Program-made: the position numbers and the translations under genes | In this document: positions 27,478-37,119 of the stretch, piece after piece | How positions within the stretch are numbered: the first letter of the stretch is position 1 | Layout of the letters: each line of letters begins with the position of its first letter | From: an uncultured Pseudomonadota bacterium | Lineage (GTDB): Bacteria; Pseudomonadota; Alphaproteobacteria; RF32; CAG-239 | Assembly: GCA_949286215.1 (NCBI GenBank) | Contig: CASDYX010000008.1 | Location: 1-56,167, forward strand | Direction of reading: 5' to 3' | Length of the DNA: 56,167 nucleotides | Notes under the pieces: generated by a model | What the model saw: only the letters and a program-made list of their open reading frames with translations | What the model was told of the DNA's origin: nothing | Databases searched by the model: none

Positions 27478-29163
27478 ATGAACGAAGCCTTACTGATAAA
27501 TATGTTTTATGCCGCACCGGAGCTTTGGTACACTCTGGGATTAGGACTGGTTATATTGCTGGCATATCTGGGCATGCGGGAAATAAAAATCTTAAAATTA
27601 AACCAACGCAACTATTTTTTGAACCGTGACCGAGAGCGTTATGCCGAAACGCTATACGCCTCCAAAGACGGCTATTTTGCTTTTATCTATCCAGACGAGA
27701 AAGTAAACGACCCGAGAAAGACCATAAAAGAGCATTGTTCTCGTCGCTTAGCGGTTATTATGAATTTGCCTTCTGGAACAAAATCAACTTTTGAAGATAT
27801 TTTAAAAAATTTTTCTAAGGAAGACAGTGCCAAAATTCAAAAATACGTTAATTTTTTGAAAGAAGAAGGCATTTCTTTTGAAGACGAGTTTTTGCTCAAA
27901 AACACCAATAAACACCTTAATCTTTCGGGCTGCCGTATTAATGCGTTGGATGGTAATGTTTATTGCGATATGATATGGTTTCGTGATATCAGCCGCGATA
28001 CCAATAAAATTTTGGATTTGGAAGAAGAGAAAAATAAAGCTCTCGCCAAAATCAACCGTTTAGAAGATTTGATAGATAATATTTCTTTCCCTATTTGGCT
28101 GAGGGATGAAAATCTCCGCCTTCAAGAGGTTAATAAGAAATATCTTGAATTTACCAAAGAAAAAAGCAAAGAAGATGTGATATCAAATCAAACCGAAATT
28201 CAAAATTTGAATAACGAGAGTGTTTCTGCCAACTTGGCATTGCAGGCCCAAGCCGCCAATAAGGAGCGCAAGCAAACCATAAATTTGGTCAAAAGCGGAG
28301 AACGTCGCAGTTTTGAAGTAATAGAAACGCCGTTTCACGGAGAAGAATTGGATAAAATCCACACCGCCGGCGCTTTGATAGATGTAACTGCGTTAGATGA
28401 GTTAAGACGCAATTTCAAACTTCACCAAAACGCGCATTTAGAGATTTTGGGCGCATTAGGAACGGCATTTGCCGTATTTGATAATTCCTACAAATTATCA
28501 TTTTACAACAAATCTTTTGTGTCTTTTTGGGGTTTGGAAGATGTCTGGTTGGAGACCCATCCGAGCTATGCCTCATTTTTAGATGTTATCCGTGAAAAAA
28601 GATTGTTACCGGAAGTTCCTGATTTCAGAAGCTACAAGTCCGATGAGCAAAAAGACTTTTCAAGAATCATCGAACCCAAGGAAGATATGCTCCACCTGCC
28701 AAATGGTAATACGATTCGCCGAGTTCGCGCGCCATATCCTTTGGGCGGACTTGTCTTTGCTTTTGAAGATGTGTCAGACCGCTTGGCAACAAGAAGAGCG
28801 TACAATTCTTTGTTAGCAGTCCAACAAGAGCTGTTAGATAATTTATTTGACGGTGTGGTAATTTTTGGCTCCAACGGTAGGCTGAAATTTTATAATCAGT
28901 CGTATCTGAAACTGTGGAATTTGCCGGAAATCTTTTTGCAAAAGGAACCGAATATATCAGAGCTTTGGGAAGCCCATCAAAGATATTTCACTTATGTTGA
29001 TAATTGGCCGGAGCTTAAAAAAGATATTATCAATCACATAATGAGCACCACCACCAAAACCTTTAGCTTAACCCGCAATAACAATACGGTGGTAGAGGTA
29101 TTGTCATCTTTGCTTTCGGATGGCTCAATTATGGTAACTTGCAAAAAAGAAATAGCAAGCTAA
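27478..29163 (+). CDS. Membrane-anchored multi-PAS protein lacking a histidine-kinase domain
   Basis: 561 residues with one membrane segment (about 15-33) and at least three PAS-like regions (about 50-180, 195-305, 320-430) plus a fourth near 445-550, marked by NISFPIWLRDENLRLQEVNKKYLEF, GALGTAFAVFDNSYKLSFYNK and NLFDGVVIFGSNGRLKFYNQSY. Alphaproteobacterial homologs of this type near tsa genes usually continue into HisKA and ATPase domains, but here the frame stops right after the last PAS region and no kinase sequence follows. A TATATT lies only about nine bases before the ATG and no Shine-Dalgarno is seen, so the mRNA may be nearly leaderless. Confidence 0.8.
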   Translation: MNEALLINMFYAAPELWYTLGLGLVILLAYLGMREIKILKLNQRNYFLNRDRERYAETLYASKDGYFAFIYPDEKVNDPRKTIKEHCSRRLAVIMNLPSGTKSTFEDILKNFSKEDSAKIQKYVNFLKEEGISFEDEFLLKNTNKHLNLSGCRINALDGNVYCDMIWFRDISRDTNKILDLEEEKNKALAKINRLEDLIDNISFPIWLRDENLRLQEVNKKYLEFTKEKSKEDVISNQTEIQNLNNESVSANLALQAQAANKERKQTINLVKSGERRSFEVIETPFHGEELDKIHTAGALIDVTALDELRRNFKLHQNAHLEILGALGTAFAVFDNSYKLSFYNKSFVSFWGLEDVWLETHPSYASFLDVIREKRLLPEVPDFRSYKSDEQKDFSRIIEPKEDMLHLPNGNTIRRVRAPYPLGGLVFAFEDVSDRLATRRAYNSLLAVQQELLDNLFDGVVIFGSNGRLKFYNQSYLKLWNLPEIFLQKEPNISELWEAHQRYFTYVDNWPELKKDIINHIMSTTTKTFSLTRNNNTVVEVLSSLLSDGSIMVTCKKEIAS

Positions 29164-29254
29164 CGGCTGCTTTCAGAGTTTAATTTGACAAAAAAACATT
29201 TTTATGGCAAATTATAGATGTTTGTTGCAGATAACTATAAAAATGGAGCAATAA

Positions 29255-30091
29255 ATGACAGATAATTCTTCTAATCCCAATATAGAATGGAAGAAAAGCG
29301 GTTTTGGCACCACAGAAAAGCTCAGCTTAAAGATAAACGCTCGTGAAGCGATAAAATACAATGCCAAAAACAAAAATGTAATTCAAACCAACAATCCTTT
29401 AACGCCGGCTGATTTACCTGCCGGACTGAAAAAAATCCGCAAAAAAATAAAAGATGTTTTTGATGAAGACGAAGATGAGGACGAAATAATCATTGCCGCA
29501 CCGGTTCAGTCTTTGCAAGAGAGCAATTCTTTGTACAATGCACTTAATGACGAAGAGAAGAAAATTCTCAAACAGCAAGAAACCCTACAAAACATCAAAA
29601 TGCAGCAAGATGCCGGTAAGCTAGAGGCCTTAAGCTTAGCCGCTCATACTTTGCAAGAAAAAGGTGTTGAAGGCTTGAGCCAACAAACGGTAGCAAGAGT
29701 TATGCAAGATGCCGCTCCGATGAACAAGTCGCTTGAAAATCTGGTCAAAAAGGACTTGGTAAAAGGGCTGAAGTTAAAAGATGAAAATTTATCTGAAGGG
29801 CGCTATATTCAAATTTTGCGAGGCATAAACAACCTCAAACGTGCCGGAGGTATCAAGGCTGTTGAAGGCTTGAGTCTTCGAGAAGTAGAACGCGCATCTG
29901 ATGAAAAGCAAGTTGCCAAAGTTTTGCTTGAAAAAACCGGTCGCAAAGAGCCCAAAAAGAAACGCCAACTTGAAAAGCAAATAGATAAGAAGCTGCAAAA
30001 GAGCGAGAAAAATAATCAAATACAAGTATCACGCAAAAATTTGTCTTTTCATTCTTTGGAAGAAAAAGCCCGTCAAGAGCGAGGCAAATAG
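29255..30091 (+). CDS. Unknown highly charged helical protein
   Basis: 278 residues, family not recognised. The first 70 residues look disordered and basic, then comes an acidic run (FDEDEDEDE, about 69-77), and the rest is Lys/Glu/Gln-rich helix with coiled-coil character. No signal peptide or membrane segment. GGAG sits 7 bases before the ATG. It is 92 bases downstream of the PAS gene, so they may be co-expressed. It ends 1 base from the convergent TPR gene. Confidence 0.75.
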   Translation: MTDNSSNPNIEWKKSGFGTTEKLSLKINAREAIKYNAKNKNVIQTNNPLTPADLPAGLKKIRKKIKDVFDEDEDEDEIIIAAPVQSLQESNSLYNALNDEEKKILKQQETLQNIKMQQDAGKLEALSLAAHTLQEKGVEGLSQQTVARVMQDAAPMNKSLENLVKKDLVKGLKLKDENLSEGRYIQILRGINNLKRAGGIKAVEGLSLREVERASDEKQVAKVLLEKTGRKEPKKKRQLEKQIDKKLQKSEKNNQIQVSRKNLSFHSLEEKARQERGK

Positions 30092-30092
30092 C

Positions 30093-31502
30093 CTAAGCAA
30101 AGCTAAGCTGTCTGGCATCATAGTTAGCCAATATTTTGGCAATAGTTCCTTCCAAATCTTCTTTTTGCCGCGATTCGATGAGCTCAATAATTTCAATTTC
30201 TTTTTTATCTAACCGACGATTAATTCCAATCGAGTCATAATACTGTTTACTCAAGGTAAAGAATTTTGCGGCTTGCAGGCTGTTTCCTTGCGCATAGTAG
30301 TATTGTGAAAGAATTTTTCTGGCATTAGCAACGAGTTGCGGCGAGAGTTCTTCATCAGCCATATCCAAAACCTTATTATAAGCCCAAATTGCCTTTTGGT
30401 TATTTTCCAAAATGTGGTACATATCAGCTAATCTTCCCCAAGCAATAAGGTTTTGCGGTGCGAGCTCTACGGCCAACTCAAAAGAGCCCGTTGCCAAGCT
30501 GACATCTGACAAGGCCGCAAGAGAGCCAAAGGTTGAGGAATAATAGGACGTTTCCATAAAGATTTTGTCGCGTCTTTCGCCGACTGGCATGGTCGAGGCA
30601 ATTTCGATATTTTCATCCATCACTGCCTCCATAAGAGCCAATGCGAGCGAGGCATCTCCCATTGCCAAATGATATAAAGCCTCATCTTCATCAGGCAGTT
30701 GCTTGGTCTGTTTTGCTTTTTTGAACTTTCCGCTCACGGCCAGAGCAATAAAATCCTTAATTGCGGTAATGGTTTGCAAAATATCATCTTCGGAGTTTTC
30801 GCCCTGATTCCGAAACATGATTGTCTGAGCTATTTTGAGCTCGTCCACGCCGCGCCCAATCATATCAATAATCAAGGCCACTAAGTCGTTTAGAGATTTC
30901 TTGGTTTGTTGGTATTTGAGCAACGCCGGATCGAGTTTTGAGTTATCATCGGCAAGGTCGATTATTTTGCCTTTTTTCCAATCCAAATCAATCATATTGT
31001 TTTTGGTTTCTTTGTTTTCTTTTTCGGCAGATTTTTCTTCTTTCTGGTTTTCATTTTCTTGCGGAAGAACTTTTAGGTCGGTTTTTTCCTCCTCATCGTC
31101 AAAAACAAAGCTATTATCTTCTTTTGAAAGGTTCAGTTCGTTTGCAAGCTCGCGTTCAAGCTCTCTTTCCTCATTTTGCTCAGTAACTTCTTCCTCATTA
31201 TTTTCTTCTTCATCTGTATATTCGGTATATTCAAAACCATCTTCTTCCGTATCAGCATTTTTTTTGCTTTCGCTTTTGAAAAATGCGATGATTGATTTGA
31301 CATACAAAGAAATGATGAGCAACAAAAACAGTGCCACGGCAATAAGCATTAAGACAATGGAGGCCACACGCAAGGTGTTGGCTCCGTCCCAATAGCTGGC
31401 AAGAAAGGCCAAAACAGAGTTTATGTCCTGAGCGATAATTTTAAGATAGTCTGAAGATGTAATAGTTATTATCCGTTCAAGCATAATTTTACAAGGCACC
31501 AT
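30093..31502 (-). CDS. Membrane-anchored TPR protein with acidic linker
   Basis: 469 residues. A membrane segment (about 47-70, VASIVLMLIAVALFLLLIISLYV) is followed by a very acidic low-complexity linker (about 80-190, rich in Glu/Asp/Asn) and a helical C-terminal domain with tetratricopeptide-like repeats (WGRLADMYHILENNQKAIWAYNKVL and ILSQYYYAQGNSLQAAKFFTLSKQYY). It is probably a cytoplasmic-facing scaffold. The start is uncertain: the first ATG is used, but the ATG at codon 7 is equally possible. No closer assignment. Confidence 0.75.
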   Translation of the reverse strand: MVPCKIMLERIITITSSDYLKIIAQDINSVLAFLASYWDGANTLRVASIVLMLIAVALFLLLIISLYVKSIIAFFKSESKKNADTEEDGFEYTEYTDEEENNEEEVTEQNEERELERELANELNLSKEDNSFVFDDEEEKTDLKVLPQENENQKEEKSAEKENKETKNNMIDLDWKKGKIIDLADDNSKLDPALLKYQQTKKSLNDLVALIIDMIGRGVDELKIAQTIMFRNQGENSEDDILQTITAIKDFIALAVSGKFKKAKQTKQLPDEDEALYHLAMGDASLALALMEAVMDENIEIASTMPVGERRDKIFMETSYYSSTFGSLAALSDVSLATGSFELAVELAPQNLIAWGRLADMYHILENNQKAIWAYNKVLDMADEELSPQLVANARKILSQYYYAQGNSLQAAKFFTLSKQYYDSIGINRRLDKKEIEIIELIESRQKEDLEGTIAKILANYDARQLSFA

Positions 31503-31572
31503 TTACAAATTAAAAATAAGTGATTAATATAACGACAAACAATAGGGAAACTTTAGCAGAAATAAATTAATA

Positions 31573-32487
31573 ATGGGTTACCTCAGCCAAAAAAAACACC
31601 ACGAACGGATAAACATGTTGCTTAATGTATCATTAGGCATCATCAGCATTACCACCCTGTTAGCTCTAATGGATAACGCCACGGGCTTTAGTGCTTTTAT
31701 CAACCAATGGCAGTTTCAAATATATGTTTATTTGCTGATAGTTTTTGTTTGCGCGTTGTTTAATAAATTTTTCTTGCAAACCTTTTTTGCATTCTTATTG
31801 ATAACGGTTAATTACACCCTTATTGCCTCTAGTGCCAATTTATTTAACAGCAGTCATAGCGATGGCGCGGGACAATTGACGATTCTTTATCAAAACCATA
31901 CCAAATCGGGTGCAGATTTAATGCGCCAAGCCTCTCACTCTCAGGCAGACATCGTTGCACTCAATCGTGCGCAAACCAAAAATTTTGGTCTGGAGGCTGA
32001 ACCTCAGTATCATTTATATAACGAAGACCAAGAGCAAGGTTTAAGTTTTATCATCAGTAAGTTTACACCGCTTCGTTCCGGCAAGTTGATTTTATCTGAC
32101 AGATTCGTCGGTTCATATATGGAATTTTTGGAAGGTTCTCAGCCTTTGGTTATTATTAATGTTGACTTTAGCGGAATTTCCAGAAAAGAAGAAAAAAGTG
32201 TTTATAAAAATTTGAGTAAATTTGTCGTCATGCAAGACAATCCGGTAGTCATTGTCGGTAATTTCGGCATTCCGGCTTGGTCTGATACATTCCAAAAGTT
32301 TTTAAACAAAACCGGATTAGAGGTCAAAAATCGCATTATCATGAGCGATGGCTCTGTCTGGTTTAATCCGTTCAGTGTTCCGAGCCTAAATGTTTTGGCT
32401 TATAAAAAATTCGGGGTTAAAAATGTAAGTTTCTTGCCCAAAGAAAAGAATAATTATCACCCCTTGCTAATTGAGTTGAGTTTTTAG
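31573..32487 (+). CDS. Membrane protein with degenerate endonuclease/exonuclease/phosphatase-like domain
   Basis: 304 residues. Residues 14-90 contain three hydrophobic segments. The rest follows the EEP fold: QLTILYQNH (101-109) in place of LrvltwNvh, ADIVALNRA (125-133) in place of PDvvaLQEv, PVVIVGNFGIPAWSDTF (224-240) in place of PvivgGDFNtppwS, and a terminal YHPLLIEL (about 295) in place of DHrPvvadl. The catalytic Glu, Asp and Asn are lost (NRA, GNFG) while the last His remains, so it is probably a pseudoenzyme. Its end overlaps the convergent TPR gene by 21 bases. The start codon is uncertain, as no clear Shine-Dalgarno is seen. Confidence 0.65.
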   Translation: MGYLSQKKHHERINMLLNVSLGIISITTLLALMDNATGFSAFINQWQFQIYVYLLIVFVCALFNKFFLQTFFAFLLITVNYTLIASSANLFNSSHSDGAGQLTILYQNHTKSGADLMRQASHSQADIVALNRAQTKNFGLEAEPQYHLYNEDQEQGLSFIISKFTPLRSGKLILSDRFVGSYMEFLEGSQPLVIINVDFSGISRKEEKSVYKNLSKFVVMQDNPVVIVGNFGIPAWSDTFQKFLNKTGLEVKNRIIMSDGSVWFNPFSVPSLNVLAYKKFGVKNVSFLPKEKNNYHPLLIELSF

Positions 32488-33948
32488 TTTTTGGAGCTCT
32501 TTTTCCAACAAATCGGACATTTCTTTGTCGCCTAATTCAAGTGCTAAATCTTGAGCCGCTTGAATATGGTTTTTGGCTTGTTCGAGCTGACCGCTTCTCA
32601 GTTCCAAAAAACCGATATTTGCATAGTCGCAAGCTTGCCCGCTCAGGCGATTATTTTTTTGCTCTTGTTCGAGTGATTGTTGGAACAAACCTTTTGCGCG
32701 ATGCAAATCACCTTTTTGCAAAAAGATAAGTCCCAACAAGCTGTATGCATTGGCTATATGAAAACAAGAGGCTTCTTTTTTTGCTTGTTGGATAATTTTT
32801 CTCAAAATGGATTCGGCATCCGCCAGCAAATTTTGCGCATAAAAAGCCTCTGCCTGCAAATAAAGACAGTTTAGCCGAGCCGCAACATTTTCATCTTGTC
32901 TGTAAAGGCTTTCCGCCTCTTTGGCTTTTGCTAAAGATTTGTTGAAATTTTTTTGCGCAGCCCAAAAATAGCTAAAAAGTTCGGCATTAAGAGCTTTGCC
33001 GGCGTATTTGGGCGATTCCTTAAATATTTTTTGAGCCTCAACAAGGGAACTCTTTGCTTTTGTAAAATTTTTGCTCAACAAATGCAGTAATCCGATTTGG
33101 TTAAGAATTTCAGCCATATCTTCCGTTGCCTGAGCGTTTGCGAGCAAAATTTTAGCTTCTTCAAAATATTTTTCAGCTACGTCGAAATGTTCTCCGGCAG
33201 TATTTTGCATGCCCAAATTTGCCAAAGCCAAGGCTTTTCCTTGCGGCAAATGGAGTGTGTCAAAAATTTTACCGGCACTTCGAAACATTAATTCGGCCAC
33301 ATCATCAACAAAAGACACACGGTAAATTGTCCCAAGCAGCAAATATGTTTTGGCAAGTAAAAAGGAAGCCCGAGATTTAATAAAATATTTTTCGGCTTTA
33401 ACGCAAGATTGAGAGGCGGCCAACAAATCCCCCTCTTGCAAGCAAAAATGCGTTTGCGCGTAATAATAAATTCCGCATGCAAAAGGGGAGCATTTTTTCA
33501 AATTTATATTTTCCAAAATCGCCCAAGCTTTTGCAAATTGATTTTGTGCCAGATAGAGAGCTGCCAATAAGGCTTTTGCTTCAGTGCTTTGCGGAAAGAG
33601 GCTTAAGAATTTTTCTAAGCCTAAACGTGCTTGATGTTGGTTAAAATGGGCTTTGAGCGCCAAAGAGAGCAAGGTTTTGTGCTTTTTTAGTAAATACTTT
33701 TCACTTAAAGAATATTTTCCCTCACATAAAGCCAGAAGGGCAGGTTTGTTCTTAATAAGAATTTTAATTGCCTGATACAAAAAAGGCTCGGCAAAAAACA
33801 CTTCCAAATTAGAAAACTTAGCTTTTTTCCAAATAGCTTTTTGAGTGAGCTTAAAGAAATAGTCATATTTTAAGCGCCGCCAAAAACACCATACCCAAAT
33901 TAGAGAGGCTGAAATCAAAAAAATTATGATAAATTCTAAAAATGACAT
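32467..33948 (-). CDS. Membrane-anchored TPR protein
   Basis: 493 residues from the ATG at 33946-33948. An N-terminal membrane segment (about 4-22) is followed by at least eight tetratricopeptide repeats, for example ALANLGMQNTAGEHFDVAEKYFEEA, NAYSLLGLIFLQKGDLHRAKGLF and YANIGFLELRSGQLEQAKNHI, ending in a charged helix. TPR arrays bind partner proteins. It is the second anchored TPR protein within 4 kb, but the two do not look closely related outside the repeats. Transcribed divergently from the LonB-type protease gene. Confidence 0.8.
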   Translation of the reverse strand: MSFLEFIIIFLISASLIWVWCFWRRLKYDYFFKLTQKAIWKKAKFSNLEVFFAEPFLYQAIKILIKNKPALLALCEGKYSLSEKYLLKKHKTLLSLALKAHFNQHQARLGLEKFLSLFPQSTEAKALLAALYLAQNQFAKAWAILENINLKKCSPFACGIYYYAQTHFCLQEGDLLAASQSCVKAEKYFIKSRASFLLAKTYLLLGTIYRVSFVDDVAELMFRSAGKIFDTLHLPQGKALALANLGMQNTAGEHFDVAEKYFEEAKILLANAQATEDMAEILNQIGLLHLLSKNFTKAKSSLVEAQKIFKESPKYAGKALNAELFSYFWAAQKNFNKSLAKAKEAESLYRQDENVAARLNCLYLQAEAFYAQNLLADAESILRKIIQQAKKEASCFHIANAYSLLGLIFLQKGDLHRAKGLFQQSLEQEQKNNRLSGQACDYANIGFLELRSGQLEQAKNHIQAAQDLALELGDKEMSDLLEKELQKLKTQLN

Positions 33949-34032
33949 CAAAATCTTTACGCTAAATTAGTTATTTTCGAGTTATGTTGAGGATAGTATT
34001 TCTAAAATTATATGTATAGGGATTTTTTCAAA

Positions 34033-36465
34033 ATGACAATCTCGAAATTAAGCAGAGACGATCTTTATCGGGTATGTGACCCCAAAAAGTTCAGTTTTAC
34101 CAGCACGGCCGACTTGGAAGAAAGACTTTCAGCTTTAGGTCAAGACCGAGCCATCAGTGCGGTTGAATTAGGTATCAACATCAAATCCAAAGGCTACAAC
34201 TTGTTTTGCTTAGGGCCTGAAGGCACGGGCAAAACCAGCTTAGTTAAAAGAATATTGGAAAAAGAGGCCAAGAGCCGTCCGACACCTGATGATTGGGCTT
34301 ATGTTTACAATTTTGAAGAACCCTATCGTCCGAAGGCAATCAATTTTCCTGCAGGCGAGGCCACGGAATTTGCCAAAGATATTGATAAATTAATTGAGGA
34401 ACTAAACACCTCCATCGGCGCAATTTTGGACAGTGAAGAATACAAAGCCGCCGAAAACATCATCAAAGAAAAATACAAGCAAAAGAAGGAAGAATATGTC
34501 CGTATTTTGCAAAAGAAAGCCAAAGGCAAAAGCGTATCTTTGCTACATATGCCGGTTGGCTTGGTTGTTGCTCCGGTCAAAAACGGTGAGGTGTTAAGCC
34601 CTGATGCCTTTGATGAACTGCCTGAAGAAGAGAAAAAGTCATTAATTGAAGACTTAAACTATATGCAGGCCGAAATTGAGAACACGGCACAAGACCTCCC
34701 CAACTGGGAAGAAAAACAACGCAAAGAATCTCAACAACTGCGTGAGAAGTTTATCAAAGCCGCGGTAAAAAATCCGGTTGATGAGCTTCGTCATAAATAT
34801 AAAGCTCACAAAGGAGCTGTTGAGTTCTTGAAAAATGTTCAAAAACACATCGTTGATAATATTGATGAATTTTTGCCGGCCCAAGAACAAGCTCAAGCAG
34901 GTTCCGGAGAGGACGACCCATTATCTGCACTTTTGAACCGTATGAACAAGTCAGATGATGACAAGTTTGCCAAATTAAAAGTAAACGTCATTGTCAAAAA
35001 TGAGAAAGATTCCGGCGCTCCGATAATCTTGCTTGACCACCCGACCCAAGCCAATTTGGTGGGCAGAGTAGAGAGAATACAACAATACGGTGCCCTGGTA
35101 ACAGACTTTACCTTGATTAAAGCCGGCGCTTTGCATCGTGCCAATGGTGGTTTCTTGTTAATGGATGCAAGAAAGTTGTTACTCCAACCCTATTCTTGGG
35201 ATTCGTTGAAACGCGCCCTTTCTTCCAAAACGGTTAAAATAGAAACCCCGAGTGATGAAAGCTGTTTCACCACAATTTCGCTTGACCCATGCCCAATTCC
35301 TTTAGATGTCAAAGTAATTTTGACCGGTGATGAAGAATTATACGAAGTCTTGAGCGAACGCGACCCTGACTTTAGAGATTATTTCAAGGTAGAGGCTGAC
35401 TTTGGCGTCTTGATGGATAGAACTTACGACAACGAGATTGAATATGCCAAGTTGATAGGCTCTCTTTCAAAGAAGAAAAAAATCCGTTCTCTGAATAAGC
35501 AAGCTGTTGCCAGAGTAATCGAATATTCTTCACGCTTGGCAGAGGATTCAGAGAAATTAACCGCGCATATTGCCTCAATCGGCGACTTATTGCGAGAGGC
35601 TGACTATTGGGCACGCAAGTCCAAAGCCAACCAAATCGGCAAAAACCATATTGAGCAAGCAATATCTGAACAAATTTATCGCAGCGACCGTATCAAACAG
35701 GCCATGCTTGAGCAAATTGATAAAGGCACGATATTAATCGATGTTGAGGGCAAAAAAGTCGGTCAAATAAACGGCTTGGTTGTCTATAATTTCTCGAGTA
35801 TGTCCTTTGGTAAACCTTCTCGCATAACGGCACAAGTTCGTTTAGGTAAAGGCGAGTTTATCAATATCGAACGCGAAGTAGAAATGAGCGGCCCGATACA
35901 TAATAAGGGCGTTTTGATACTGTCATCTTTGATAGCCAACCGCTTTGCCAAAGAATCTCCATTGTCATTGTCGGCCTCAATTGTGTTTGAGCAATCATAC
36001 GGCGGAGTTGACGGCGATAGCGCTTCTTCTACCGAATATTATTGCTTACTTTCGGCAATTTCCAATATTCCGATAAAACAAAACATTGCGGTTACGGGCT
36101 CAATCAACCAGTTTGGTGAGATTCAACCAATCGGCGGAGCGAACGAAAAGATTGAAGGCTTCTTTGATGTCTGCAATCACAGAGGTTTAACCGGCGACCA
36201 AGGTGTTATTATCCCGCGTACCAATGTCAGTAGCCTGATGTTGAGAGAAGATGTGCTTCAGGCGGTGGATGAAGGTAAATTCCACATTTGGGCGGTTGAT
36301 ACGGTGGATGACGGAATAGAGATATTAACCGGCGTTCCTGCAGGCAAGCCCAATAAGCATGGCGAATTTCCGAAAGGCACGGTTAACTATGAAGTTAGCA
36401 AAGGCTTAGAGCATTATTATAAATGCTACGTCAAATACGCCAAAGAAACACAAGGTTGCCTATAA
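34033..36465 (+). CDS. LonB-type ATP-dependent protease (S16 family, YcbZ-like)
   Basis: 810 residues from the second ATG, which has AGGGA about 10 bases upstream; an ATG seven codons earlier is possible. The start (SRDDLYRVCDPKKFSF) is typical for this family. Walker A is at about 61-68 (GPEGTGKT), a long coiled-coil insert follows (about 120-300), then the second part of the AAA domain (LHRANGGFLLMDARKLL). The C-terminal Lon protease domain has the catalytic dyad S663 (GDSASS) and K706 (ANEKIEGFF), 43 residues apart as in Lon. Probably degrades damaged or regulatory proteins. A strong terminator follows. Confidence 0.92.
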   Translation: MTISKLSRDDLYRVCDPKKFSFTSTADLEERLSALGQDRAISAVELGINIKSKGYNLFCLGPEGTGKTSLVKRILEKEAKSRPTPDDWAYVYNFEEPYRPKAINFPAGEATEFAKDIDKLIEELNTSIGAILDSEEYKAAENIIKEKYKQKKEEYVRILQKKAKGKSVSLLHMPVGLVVAPVKNGEVLSPDAFDELPEEEKKSLIEDLNYMQAEIENTAQDLPNWEEKQRKESQQLREKFIKAAVKNPVDELRHKYKAHKGAVEFLKNVQKHIVDNIDEFLPAQEQAQAGSGEDDPLSALLNRMNKSDDDKFAKLKVNVIVKNEKDSGAPIILLDHPTQANLVGRVERIQQYGALVTDFTLIKAGALHRANGGFLLMDARKLLLQPYSWDSLKRALSSKTVKIETPSDESCFTTISLDPCPIPLDVKVILTGDEELYEVLSERDPDFRDYFKVEADFGVLMDRTYDNEIEYAKLIGSLSKKKKIRSLNKQAVARVIEYSSRLAEDSEKLTAHIASIGDLLREADYWARKSKANQIGKNHIEQAISEQIYRSDRIKQAMLEQIDKGTILIDVEGKKVGQINGLVVYNFSSMSFGKPSRITAQVRLGKGEFINIEREVEMSGPIHNKGVLILSSLIANRFAKESPLSLSASIVFEQSYGGVDGDSASSTEYYCLLSAISNIPIKQNIAVTGSINQFGEIQPIGGANEKIEGFFDVCNHRGLTGDQGVIIPRTNVSSLMLREDVLQAVDEGKFHIWAVDTVDDGIEILTGVPAGKPNKHGEFPKGTVNYEVSKGLEHYYKCYVKYAKETQGCL

Positions 36466-36471
36466 AGACAC

Positions 36472-36508
36472 AAAAATCCCCTTTGCAAAAACAAAGGGGA
36501 TTTTTTTA
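36472..36508. terminator. Terminator after the LonB-type protease gene
   Basis: ATCCCCTTTG (36476-36485) and CAAAGGGGAT (36492-36501) pair perfectly around CAAAAA; a T-run follows and an A-run precedes, so it can also serve the convergent DUF805 gene. Confidence 0.9.
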
Positions 36509-36528
36509 TCTCATTATGCTCGTATGTC

Positions 36529-36660
36529 AGATTACAACTTTTTCAAAATCCCAAATCCAAGGGCAGAAATCAATACACATACCGCAAAGTAAATATTTGG
36601 ATGTTTGAGCAAAGGGCTGATTAATTCAGAATTTTTCTCCTTTTTTCCCGGCATAAATTG
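36529..36660. repeat. Direct repeat, copy 1 (3' end of DUF805 gene)
   Basis: About 130 bases matching 37120-37251 with roughly eight substitutions and no gaps by eye. It covers the last 43 or so codons (FMPGKKEKN to the stop), while the upstream parts of the two genes are strongly diverged. Confidence 0.85.
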
Positions 36661-37062
36661 TAAAAACAAAAACACTAAAAGGTACAAAACAAGAACTACG
36701 CCAAACCCTTTCTGAATATAAAAATTTACCGGAAGGTTAATGCTTTTCATCGTTTGTAAATATATGTTCATCGGGTCAGCTAATGAAAATATTAAAATAA
36801 AGAATGTTCCTTTCATATTTAAATCACGGCTTCTTTTTTGTATTACGGCAAGCGTAGAATAAAAAACAATTCCTAAAGCGAGAAGATGAATTATAAAGTT
36901 TTCAGTTGATGACATAAGGTTGAGAAAAAAATTAAGCGTTATAAGCGCGCCAAAAAACTGAAGACGATTAAAAAATCCATTAAAAGAAAAATAAAAGCTA
37001 AGAGGACTCTCTCCCCAAATATCATTATTAACGGAATTTATGATTTTAGAAATTTTAGTCAT
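36532..37062 (-). CDS. DUF805-family membrane protein (copy 1)
   Basis: About 176 residues from the ATG at 37060-37062. FYFSFNGFFNRLQFFGALI, then a central KRSRDLNMKGTFF and a C-terminal FMPGKKEKN follow the DUF805 plan (an aromatic FxGRxxR-like motif, an R-x-DL-x-x-G turn, and a Pro-Gly exit), with four or five membrane segments. Function of the family is unknown. It is a tandem paralog of the next gene, with a nearly identical 3' end. Confidence 0.75.
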   Translation of the reverse strand: MTKISKIINSVNNDIWGESPLSFYFSFNGFFNRLQFFGALITLNFFLNLMSSTENFIIHLLALGIVFYSTLAVIQKRSRDLNMKGTFFILIFSLADPMNIYLQTMKSINLPVNFYIQKGFGVVLVLYLLVFLFLQFMPGKKEKNSELISPLLKHPNIYFAVCVLISALGFGILKKL

Positions 37063-37119
37063 AGACACTCTCGCAGATAATTTTTAGCATATTTGAATTA
37101 CGTTGACGATACCACTAGT

